The notes under the pieces were generated by a model. The model was not told where the DNA came from. It searched no databases and worked only from the letters and a program-made list of their open reading frames with translations. Of a stretch of 64,000 nucleotides of DNA, positions 10,290 to 19,172 are shown piece after piece (the first letter of the stretch is position 1; each line of letters begins with the position of its first letter). Location of the stretch: NCBI GenBank assembly GCA_015179025.1, contig WHUX01000043.1, forward strand, positions 298,536 through 362,535, given 5' to 3'. The translations under genes were made by a program, and so were the position numbers. This DNA comes from Terfezia claveryi. Its lineage: Eukaryota; Ascomycota; Pezizomycetes; Pezizales; Pezizaceae.

Positions 10290-11806
10290 ATGTTAGCATC
10301 TATTATCCTGGCTCGACCCAAGACGGTTGCAGAGGGTGAGCTACAGACGAAGTTCCAAGAAATGATGAGTTGCGAGGCAACCGTCAACACCCAATTCGAA
10401 GGAGCAGTAAAGTCCATTGTCGGCGGAAAAAATCAATGGAAATTCCTCAAAGGTATAGCAAGATTGACTAGACAATGCGGTGAGAAAGTTGGTGCCTTGG
10501 CCGCAGCACAATCCACCCTAATCGAACAAGCAACCGAAGCAGAACTACAAGCATGGGGAGTCTCTAGAGAAGATGCACGTGACGATCTAAGAATGGACGA
10601 ACTCAATAAGTTTGGCGAAGTATACAATGCATCAGTCAAGAGGAGACAGAATTACAATCTGTCTACCGAAAAATTCTGGGGTCCAAATTAGATGCCATTG
10701 CTTCAGGATATACAACCCCCTTGGCAATCGATTGAATTTGCCAGACAATGTTCACTCGCAGCGGAAGAATTGTCATTTCATAGAGGAATGGATCTAGTGC
10801 GCGACATTTTACCGCGGTTCGTCATAGAAATTGAAGACCGAAAATCAACCCCCCGCACGCAGAAAGATAAGTGGCTTATGGTAGAGGATATTAGATGGGT
10901 CTTGCAGGATCGAGACCTACCTCCAATTCTCCCGAACGATCAGAAGAAATATCATACTGCGTATGTAGCTATGATGACATCGATAGCAGAAAAACAAGGG
11001 GCAACAAATGCCAGAGATCTTATCCAGAACGCCGAAGCTGAACAATGCCAATCCCGTATAGATGAACTTCCACAATCCGAAGATACAGTAGTGCCAACTG
11101 CAGGTAGTTCGGTAGCTACTGTGCACCGAAGCGAGTGAATATGAAGAGCTAGTGTTACTGCAGCTCAGTCTACTACAAAGAAGGGAGTACGGTCAAAGCA
11201 AGGAGGGGAGCTATCGAAGAGAAAAAGGGCGAAGTCCCAGAGGAGGTAACACCAGTATATACCAGAGTATGATTTGAACAGGCAGAGGTTGAAGATTGTG
11301 ACCCGGAATACATCAAACTACTAGATAAGGAGGATATCGAGGATCTCGACGATGACACAAAGACCGATATCGAAGTAGTGGAAAAGATTCGAGAACTTCT
11401 GCTATCAGCAGCCACTAATGAAGCTGAAGAGGATCAACAAATACCGACAAGCAGGATAGCAAGACGACTACGGATGCTAATGTCGGGGATCAAAATGAAG
11501 GTCGTGTCAATTGAAAATGATGACCCCATTCCTCCCAGGAAAACTCGAAAAGACAAGGGGATTCCACGTCCAAAAATGAGAAAACAAGACCCACCACAAA
11601 CACAACCTGTTATAGCAGCATCTCCTAGTGTACAGCTGCCGTCAAAACAACCAGCTCCACCAAGTCGCCAAGATACTGAATCGCCAATCGACAAGGTCAG
11701 AGAAGCTCGTAGGAATACCGGAGTCTACACCTCCGATGAATATGAAGATAAGGAAGAAGGTGAAGGGGATGATGGTGAAGAGGAGTGGCAGGACCAAGAT
11801 GATTGA
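10290..11806 (+). pseudogene. F extra ORF between two polypurine tracts, unknown function
   Basis: The first frame runs from ATG 10290 to TGA 11138 with one in-frame TAG at 10689-10691. A frameshift between 11138 and 11240 moves reading to the frame ending at 11806. The combined length is about 500 codons. The first 280 residues are mixed helical in appearance (for example KFQEMMSCEATVNTQFEG and LTRQCGEKVGALAAAQS). The last 150 are charged, first basic and Pro-rich, then strongly acidic, ending GDDGEEEWQDQDD. I see no CCHC knuckle, protease, RT or transmembrane segment and do not recognise a family. Its place after integrase matches that of env-like or accessory ORFs in some Ty3 lineages, but an env function cannot be claimed. 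Confidence 0.55.
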
Positions 11807-11833
11807 CGGGCTGTGTTGATGAGGATGCCAACT

Positions 11834-11850
11834 TTAAGAAGGGGGGACGG
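11834..11850 (+). promoter_or_regulatory. Polypurine tract copy 2 of F
   Basis: TTAAGAAGGGGGGACG again, immediately after the extra ORF. It is probably the tract that primes plus-strand DNA before the 3' LTR. The following AT-rich sequence (11851-11980) begins GATATGG, so an LTR edge starting TG is not obvious. Confidence 0.55.
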
Positions 11851-12328
11851 ATATGGAGGGAATGGTTATTTTTTGGGTTTTTTTTTGGTTTTTATTTATC
11901 TTTTATTTAGTTATTTTTTCTTTGAGTTATTTTTTAGGTTTTTTTTTGAGATTTATTTATTTTTGATTTATTTTAACATTTTGAGAGTCGAACAGGATTT
12001 GGTATGACTCTTAGATTACAACACGACTCGATTACCTTTGACTTAGTTTAGCGGAGAATTGGTTTAGGGGATATATCAGGCTATATTGTTAGACTCCTGA
12101 AGACCCTAAACAACGCAAATGAAGTCATTGGCAAAAGCGAAAATCGGTTGAGATTACCCTGCAAGCAAAAAGTTTTCAAATGATTATGAGAGTCGAACAG
12201 TTTTTGGTATGACTCTCGGATTGATGATAAGAAGTTGCTATTTTTATTGAAAGGTGAAAGAATTAGTTCTTGTCGACTGAAGTTAAAACTGTTGAAGTGT
12301 CGGGATGATGTTGGATATCGGTAATGGA
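11851..12328 (+). repeat. Probable F 3' LTR segment
   Basis: No gene. T-rich tract to 11980, then two copies of the GAGAGTC palindrome (11983-12012 and 12188-12217) in a context similar to that seen in LTRs B and A. LTR status is inferred from the preceding polypurine tract. No second copy is present in the window to define its ends. Confidence 0.4.
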
Positions 12329-12827
12329 TGTAACGTGGGCTCTGGAAACAAGGCGACCAAGGGGTACGCCGGGGAGAAGGCAGAGGCTAGGGCAAGACAC
12401 ACGTAGGAACACTACGTGTGTGACTAGGGGAAGGCTGGGACGGGGGGCAAGGGCAAGAGGCAAGAGGGGCAGAGGGCAAGGGACACGAGACACGCAGAAG
12501 CAGTTGCCGCGTGTGTCAAGGGAGGCAGCTGGGCTGCAGAGACAAGGTGAGATAAGGAGGTGCACAAGGGAGATGCACCAACGTGGAGAGAAGCAAGGCC
12601 CTGTATTGGATATACAAGACGTTGGATGGGGATCCAACGAGAGGGCGGAGAGAGCAGGCTATATATACAGGATTCCTTCCTGGCTGGCCAAGGCCACCGG
12701 AAGGAATAAGGTTCCCGAGACCCCTTATCTCGGGAACAGAGATAACAATGATATCAATCACCAATAACGAGAGTCGGACGGAATCCCGTCTGACTCTCAA
12801 ACCCAGCTAGAAAGGACAGTTGTGACA
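12329..12827 (-). repeat. Solo LTR family A (499 bp), TSD ATGGA
   Basis: Reverse-oriented LTR from TGTAACG to GTGACA with the 5-bp duplication ATGGA on both sides (12324-12328 and 12828-12832). It is clearly related to the E3, E5 and E7 LTRs. It keeps the palindromes GAGAGTCGGAC/GTCTGACTCTC, GTTCCCGAGA/TCTCGGGAAC, GTTGGAT/ATCCAAC and CACACGTAG/CTACGTGTG. No internal element sequence is present, so it is a recombination remnant. Confidence 0.92.
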
Positions 12828-12832
12828 ATGGA

Positions 12833-14149
12833 TGTCACAAGAATGATCGATTAAATAACACAAAGGAACAGGGTAACGCGTGTGATGAGGGCCTAAGTAA
12901 GGCAGCAGATTAGTTTACATGTGAGAGTTTTTGAAGATAAAAGAGGTGGAAAATTGCGGTGATAGAGATAGGCATGCAGACATAGAAACGTGTATAGCAG
13001 CGCAGCAGTTAGCAGTTTATCAGCAGAGATCGTGTATTGTTCTCCGTGCGTGTTTAGGCCGTGCGTTGAGGACAGTATCACATGAATTGAACGAAATCAC
13101 CTTCTACTATTACTCTCCTTATTTTCATTGTCTATAGTGGCTCTCACCAACCGGTCACAAAGTGCATGTTCCTCCGTTAGGAGAGAAGTGCCTCTATAGC
13201 GGTATGCTGGCCTTTCTCGAGGTATTTTAAACCCTTTATACTCTTTATAGCTACCAGATCAGCCCAAGCATTACCGATATGTACCAGAGTAGGTGTTGAG
13301 AGCATGCTAGGTTGGGCACTAGGTTGGATGCTAAGTCTGGTTATTACATTGGTAAACGCTAGGTTGGACACTGAGTATAGCACTAGAATGGCACGAGACT
13401 AGACAAAGCGCTAGGTTAGGTGTTGAGGAATTTAGAGCAGCTAAGTTGACGCTGAGTTGGACTCATGAGTGTGGGGTTGCTGTTGGTTGCTATGAAGGGG
13501 TTGAAATGGCCCTAGAGGAGGGTGACAAAACCTCCTAGATGGAAGCAACCCATAAAGCCCAAAGGGAAGGTATTAAAACTCTTAGAGCTATTGGAGACCT
13601 TTCGGCGGTGGCTGAGAATGCCTAGGAAGAGAGTATTGCAGCGGATTGAGGTATATGGGAGTTATAATAGCATAAATCATGGAAATATACCTAATTCTAA
13701 AAATAGCTTATTTTTGGAGCAGTGAACGGCTTGTAATGATAGCTAACTGTTTGCATATATTGTTGCTTGCTGCCCTAGAAGCTGTTTAATCATGAATATA
13801 GATGTTAGGTAAAGGGCCTTCTCATGGTGATAAGTTCACCTGCATGATACTCGTCCTATTGGGAGGGGTTTGGGGGGGGGGGTCGGGTATGATAAAGGTT
13901 ATGCTGGGGGAGGTGGTATGGGAGTATTGAGTTGAATATAGCGGGATGTGAGGGTAACCATATTGTAGAGCATATTTGCTTCCATAGTTGTGAATATAGC
14001 CAGAATCAGTAGAGTTATAATATATTACGAGATGTGGCTGGGGGTGTTGCTGCTGGGGGGTTGCAAGGATAGTCATAAGATAGTGGCTGATCACTACTAG
14101 GTTGCGAATGGTACTACCTTCTGCTCCTGTATCATACCTGACATTATTA
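12833..14149. other. Intergenic or unresolved repeat sequence
   Basis: No convincing gene. About 13295-13440 has a degenerate repeated phrase of the type GCTAGGTTGGRCACT. A 14080-14170 segment may belong to the degraded 3' end of E2. A minus frame at 13822-14094 is Pro/Tyr/Thr-rich low complexity and is not supported as a gene. No E2 3' LTR matching 29533-30047 is recognisable here. Confidence 0.5.
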
Positions 14150-14498
14150 TACCCCTACTTGAAATCCTTATTAACAGCAATGTCATCAAAATACTAACCA
14201 ATCACCTCTTGTGGCTGTTTTTCCAAAAAGAAATATCTAAGCATCATTTGAGGTAAGTCCATCTCTTTTCTTTTGCCTTTGTTAACCTTGACTGCATTGG
14301 ATAAAACAGGGGGAGTAAGGACTTTTTCTCTTTCCTTATTAATCATATCCAGTGTCTCTTTCCTTGTCTTATTTTTGCCAAGCTTATGCTTACCAACCTT
14401 CCTCTTTTTGTAAGTTGCTTGCTTACTACCAGTCAACCAGAATTGTTTTTTCAGTGACTCATCAACACTATCAGCATATACCCACTCATTAAACTTTT

Positions 14499-15549
14499 TG
14501 TTACGAACCCTCTCGAATCACGATCCTGACCCCGATCGATATCGCCGGCAACCCACGCACTTGCCAAAGTATATCATGTGACTATGTTCTCGACCCTGCC
14601 TCTCCTGGCTAGCCGACATCCGACCGCATCCCAGAAGTCCTAGTCACTCACTTATGGATTCGACACTTGAGAGTCGAACCAAAACTGGCACGACTCTCAA
14701 ACTAGGAAATACCCTGGAAAACCTCGAACCCTATTTTGACCCAGACCTTATTTGAGAGTCGAACCAAAACTGGCACGACTCTCAGATTTAGGAAATACCC
14801 CGGAAACCCTCGAACCCTATTTTGACCCAAACCTTATTTGAGAGTCGGACCAAAACTGGCACGACTCTCAGATTTAGGAAATTCCCCGGAAACCCTCGAA
14901 CCCTATTTTGACCCAGACCTTATTTGAGAGTCGAACCAAAACTGGCACGACTCTCAAATTGGGAACAACCTGCTCTCGCTCAAAACTCTTTCTTTAGCTT
15001 ATCAGAAATTTCACCTTCGCTTATGTACAGTTCTTCAGGTCTTCTGTTCGCACCAGCATTATCCGTTATTGCCAGATGCCTCGTTCTCGACGATCTCACA
15101 GGATCCGTGTATCCGTGAGCTGGCTTGCGTGTTCATCTTCCGTTATGCTTTGTCTAGACCGTTGTGTTAGCCAAAAGGTGTTGTTCGAGATGGAGACAGG
15201 ATCTCTATAAAAGAAGCCTGTTCTTGCCGTCTGTATTCTGTTTCTTTCTTCTCCATGCAACAACTTGTCTACCTTCCTGTACCTAGTTGTTATACGAATA
15301 TATCTGCACCACTGTTCTTGAGAGTAGCTTAGACTACCTCACCTTCTCGACCTTGACCTCGATACCTCGCTCGACTTTGGTTTCGCCCGAAGTCCCTAGA
15401 CACCTGATCACACACGTAGAGCTCCCTACGTGTGTGATACCTCGACACTCGCGTCCATCACCTGTGATCGCAGGTGATACCCCGAACCAGAATAAGTCGT
15501 TGTTTACCGCGTCGACGCGGGAATTACCTTCCAACCTCCGTCCATAACA
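14499..15549 (+). repeat. Solo LTR family B (1051 bp), TSD CTTTT
   Basis: From TGTTACG to CCATAACA, flanked by CTTTT at 14494-14498 and 15550-15554. It is the same family as the LTRs of E4. The TATA box TATAAAAG is at 15206. It carries four copies of the GAGAGTC..GACTCTC palindrome in an 85-86 bp tandem array (14669, 14754, 14840, 14926). It also has a 13-bp-arm palindrome around CACACGTAG (15407-15438), CACCTGTGATCGCAGGTG (15459-15476) and the perfect 14-mer CCGCGTCGACGCGG (15507-15520). Confidence 0.93.
14669..14955. repeat. Tandem array of the GAGAGTC palindrome in LTR B
   Basis: Four units of about 85-86 bp. Each has GAGAGTCGRACCAAAACTGG then CACGACTCTCA, separated by a conserved spacer that includes CCTCGAACCCTATTTTGACC. 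E4 has three units in its left LTR (37978-38180) and four in its right LTR (50486-50774). Confidence 0.9.
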
Positions 15550-16679
15550 CTTTTGAGGCCATCCCTTCCATTTCACTCTGTACTGTAACTTTCCTATTCT
15601 AGGTTGTGACCTAAATTCCAAAATTCTTTCTACCTCATACCTGTCTTCCTTAACTGGTCCTGGTTGTTCCAGAGTTCTGGAGGGGAACAGTTGTATTGGA
15701 TTAGGGAAGAAGGGTTTGAGAAGTGAGGTGTGGAAGGAATTGTTGATATTATTGAGGTCAGGGAAGTCAGTGAAGTCAAGTTTAGCATTTTGACTCCATG
15801 GTAAATATTTGGTAATAGTGAAGGGGCCTATCCATTTAGGGAATAGTTTGGAGGAGTGGTACCTTGTTGGGAGGTTCTTTGTTGATAGCATCACCTAATC
15901 ATTGACTTGGTAATCAGGGGAGGCTCTTCTGTATCTGTTGGCTTGCTGAATTTGGTTCTTTTTTGCTTTACTAAGGTTTTCAGCAACCTGGTAAAATCTT
16001 GTTGTAGGGTTTGAATAGGTAGGAATTGGGTAAGGTAGGATAGGTGGTGACAAATTAGGCTGGTATCCTAGCTTAGTAACAAAGGGGGAAAGTCCTCTTG
16101 TAGTGCTAACTCTTGCATTCATCTCTGTTTAAATAGAAGGTGTGGCTTGTACCCAATTCATTCCCTGTTCCAGCTTCTTAGCTGCAAACATAGGAATAAT
16201 TGTCCTATTCTTTCTTTCACTTGTCCCATCAGTCTGGAGATGATATGTGGAAGATACTTTATGCATAATTCTATTCTTCTGCATCCAATCTTGAAATGTA
16301 GTAGACATAAATAAGAGGTCTTAGTCAGAAACAATTTCATAAGGAAATCCCATATTAGGCTTAATGAATCTTTCAAAGATATCAATAACCCCTAATATGT
16401 CAACATTGTCTGCAACAGGTAGTAAAAATGTAAAATCAGAGTGTCTGTCAGTCATGACTAATAACTTATAAAATGTCAACATATAAGGCTTAGCATCAAC
16501 AGGAGTTCTATAACTAAGAGTAAATTCAGTACATGAAATCATAACAGGTTCCATACTAAGAAAATTCATAGCTATACTACCCCATGGCCTAGTAGGTACA
16601 TTCAGAGGAGTAAGAAATCCAGGGGGTTTCTGTGTAGATCCTTTGGTGATTTGATAGGTTTCACAACTCCTCACAAATT

Positions 16680-17433
16680 ATTCAACCTGCTTATAAAAAT
16701 CCTAAAAGATGTACTTATTGGTAAGCTCTTCTGCTGTTTTTGCAAGGCCTCTATGTCCAGTGGTGACATATGCCTGTTGGATAAGGGCTTCAGAGGCAGG
16801 GTTACCTTTAACTTGTAGTCCTTTAGAAATAACCATCCTCTAAGTAAAACTCTTTAGGAGATACATAAATCTATTCTGTACTTTCACTGTAGGTACTTGT
16901 TCTCCTTTCTTAACTCTTAAGTACAGTAGTCCAAATACTGTATCTTTTTCCAGCTCTTCTCCATAATGCCATTCCAACTCATGATCTCTTATCCACTCAG
17001 CAATTACCAAATCTGGTTCCATGCTCTTTTCATCTTCATCCTGGACTCCTAGTGTCTTTTTCAGGTGGTCACTATTGTGGAAGGGCTTATTGAGGGCCTT
17101 CAGGTTGTTTTTCCTAGTGTCACAAGAGCTGACAAAGTTTTTGTTCAGGTTATGGTAACTAAGACAATACTTGCATCTTGGTATCACTTTTCCTCCTGTA
17201 GTAGTGACTTTTGGAAGATTTGGGCATAGGTGGGACCAGTGACCATCTTTATTGCATATGCTGCAATTTCTGATGGTTTCTACTAGGAGTAGATATTGCA
17301 GTAGAAAGAGTTTGTTGTCAAGAGGGCATTTGTTGCTGAGGTGAGTAGTTTCCATGCAGTTGGTACATCTGGGAAGAGGAAATTTAATGTGCCTGAGGCA
17401 ATCCTCTTTGAAGTGTCCAAATGCCCAACATTT
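16680..17433 (-). pseudogene. E2 zinc-knuckle region, distal half
   Basis: Between RNase H and integrase, E2 carries an unusual run of CCHC-like knuckles. In this half, on the minus strand, are CWAFGHFKEDC (first Cys replaced by Tyr, joined across the E3 insertion), CTNCMETTHLSNKC (CX2CX4HX4C) and CSICNKDGHWSHLC. An RCKYC segment and an acidic stretch including DEDEKSMEPDL follow. The frame is broken near 16840. Knuckle motifs normally sit in gag; several copies placed just before integrase could bind nucleic acid during integration, but this is inference. Confidence 0.65.
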
Positions 17434-17438
17434 ATTAT

Positions 17439-17973
17439 TGTCACAACCGTCCTTTCCTAGCCAGGTTTGAGAGTCAGACGGGATTCTGTCCGACTCTTGT
17501 TATTGTTGATTGATATCGTTGTTATCTCTGTTCCCGAGATAAGGGGTCTCGGGAACCTTATTCCTTCCGGTGGCCTTGGCCAGGAAGGAAGCCTGTATAT
17601 ATAGCTTGCTCTCTCCGCCCTCTCGTTGGATCCCCATCCAACGTCTTATATACCCAATACAGGACCTTGCTTCCCCCAGCGCTTGTGCACCTCCCTTGTG
17701 CACATCCTTGTCTTGAACAAACAACTCTGCAGTACAGCTGCCTCCCTTGACACACGCGGCAACTGCCTCCGCGTGTCTCTTGCCTCTTGCCTCTTGCCTC
17801 CTGCCCTTGCCCCCGTCTCATTCTTCCCCTGGTCACACACGTAGCGTTCCTACGTATGTCTTACCCTAGCCTTTCCCCCGATCACACACGTAGCGCTCCT
17901 ACGTGTGCGATTGCCCCTTGCCACTTCCCCGGCGTACCCCTTGGTCACCTTGTCCCCCAAAGCCCTCGTTACA
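17439..17973 (+). repeat. E3 5' LTR, family A (535 bp), palindrome-packed
   Basis: TGTCACAACCG to CTCGTTACA. TATA-like CTGTATATATAG lies near 17592. Palindromes in order are GAGAGTC (17469-17498), GTTCCCGAGA/TCTCGGGAAC (17530-17556), TTCCTTCC..GGAAGGAA (17561-17590), CGTTGGAT/ATCCAACG (17624-17643), GTGCAC/GTGCAC (17685-17703), ACACGCGG/CCGCGTGT (17752-17776), ACACGTAG/CTACGTaTGT (about 17837-17857) and CACACGTAG/CTACGTGTG (17885-17907). Confidence 0.93.
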
Positions 17974-18004
17974 CTATGTTGGATCTTTCAGACCAACCGG
18001 TACA

Positions 18005-19131
18005 ATGTCCGCGAATATTCCACTACCCACCGATAGATTAGCAGCCTGGAGGGCGACTCCGATTCCATCAGACCCGACAGAACTATCAGCATACCGAAGA
18101 ACTGTGATCGAAATATTCACAGAGACTTATGCCATTGGCGAACAATAAGGAGCGGACCTTCAGAAAGCCGAAAAGCGAATTCGAGAAGCCGAAGACGAAA
18201 TAACCCTCCTTCGAGAAGATGCAGCAGAGGACAGGATAACCATCCGGAGACTGACTCATGCCTTGGACCTGGCGACGGTCCAAAGAACCAGAAAACACAA
18301 GACCTACCAACCCCGCCAAGTTTAATGGGGACCGGGGCCGGTTACGAGCATGGAAGAACTCTGTACAAATAAAACTCTCTGGGACTCGGCGAAGTTCCCC
18401 ACTGTCCACCACCAGCTCTCATACGTCTATGGCCTCCTGGAGGGTAAGGCCATGGACCAGGTACAGCCCTTCGTCAAGGCAACGGGATTGATCTGGTAGA
18501 CATCCTGGCACTAATGGCAATCTTGGACCGAGCCTTCGGGGACCCGGATCCTAAAGGAACCGCTAGCAGGGCCCTGCGAGACCTCAAGCAAAAACACAAT
18601 GAACTGTCAACCTATGTCGCTGAGTTCTCCAGGCTAGCAGCAGAGCTCAATTGGAATGACGAAGCCAAGCTCGACCAGTTCAAAGACGGGCTTACCTTCG
18701 AGCTGAAAAAGGCTCTGGTCTACTGCCCACCGACCAAGACCCTGGAGGAACTTATTGAGCAAGCTAGCTGGGTGGAACAGCAGACAGCGGCACTAAGAGC
18801 CCTCCAAAAGACACTCTTGACCTCGACTCCCCGTACCCCCTTCCCGATAGCACACACCCAACAACAACCCACACCGGTCAACAAGCCTGTACACCCCTCC
18901 CTGGTAGCGGGTGGGGCTGCCCCCATGGACCTGTCAGCAGGTAGACCTCGTCTTACCCAGGAGGAAAGGGACCGTCACCGCACTCAGGGTTTGTGCATTG
19001 CATGCGGAAAGGGGGACCATTTTATCGCGGCATGTCCCCTCCGCAAAAACCGATCGATGGCCGCCCACGCCATATCCGAATCAAGGATTGAAGAGGTTGA
19101 AGAATCGGGAAAAGGGGAGTCCCTTGCCTAG
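18005..19131 (+). pseudogene. E3 gag
   Basis: Begins with MSANIPLPTDRLAAWRATP at ATG 18005. TAA at about 18146 corresponds to a CAA in E5 (CpA to TpA). Two frame changes follow around 18250-18510, and then the main frame (18514-19131) covers the gag core: AILDRAFGDPDPKGTASRAL, FSRLAAELNWNDEAKLDQF and a Pro-rich linker. The nucleocapsid knuckle CIACGKGDHFIAAC (CX2CX4HX4C) is at about 18994-19035. An intact protein would be about 370 residues, packaging element RNA. A predicted heptad-like stretch near 18150-18260 (REAEDEITLLRED) precedes the core. Confidence 0.88.
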
Positions 19132-19172
19132 TTACTGACACTAGCAAGGGACCTGCCCAGGGCCATTTATCT

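Larger units (their letters stand above)
5063..12328 (+). mobile_element. F, Ty3/Gypsy element, 5' part missing, with an extra 3' ORF
   Basis: Plus-strand element with, in order, gag C-terminus, protease, RT, RNase H, integrase, a polypurine tract (10152-10168), an extra ORF (10290-11806), a second near-identical polypurine tract (11834-11850), and AT-rich sequence with two copies of the GAGAGTC palindrome. Its LTR and gag N-terminus are not seen on the left because E1 abuts at 5063. The right end is not defined; the limit given is the edge of the solo LTR at 12329. All inactivating stops I can compare look like single transitions. Confidence 0.75.
14194..16674 (-). pseudogene. E2 integrase and chromodomain, interrupted by solo LTR B
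   Basis: 16158-16674 encodes the integrase N-part and core (CETYQITKG, LLVMTDRHSDFTFLLP with the first Asp, ending in YEIVSD). 15895-16122 gives NARVSTTRGLSPFVTKLGYQPN, and 15550-15894 the GPFTITKYLP module plus a chromodomain (VERILEFRSQPRIGKLQYRVKWKGWP). The chromodomain is cut by the solo LTR at 14499-15549. It resumes at 14498 with FNEWVYADSV, in frame across the CTTTT duplication, then a long Lys-rich tail to about 14194. The chromodomain would steer integration to modified histones. Stops near 15895, 16122 and 16321 break the frame. Confidence 0.85.

Noticed and set aside
10290..11806. Calling the extra ORF of F an envelope gene
   Set aside because: No signal peptide, transmembrane segment or furin-like site is visible; only the position fits.
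13822..14094. 90-codon Pro/Tyr-rich minus frame
   Set aside because: Low complexity, no motif; possibly the decayed E2 end but not supported.
14669..14955. Regularly spaced palindromic repeats resembling a CRISPR array
   Set aside because: Spacers are also conserved, period is 85 bp, the array lies inside an LTR, and the genome is eukaryotic.
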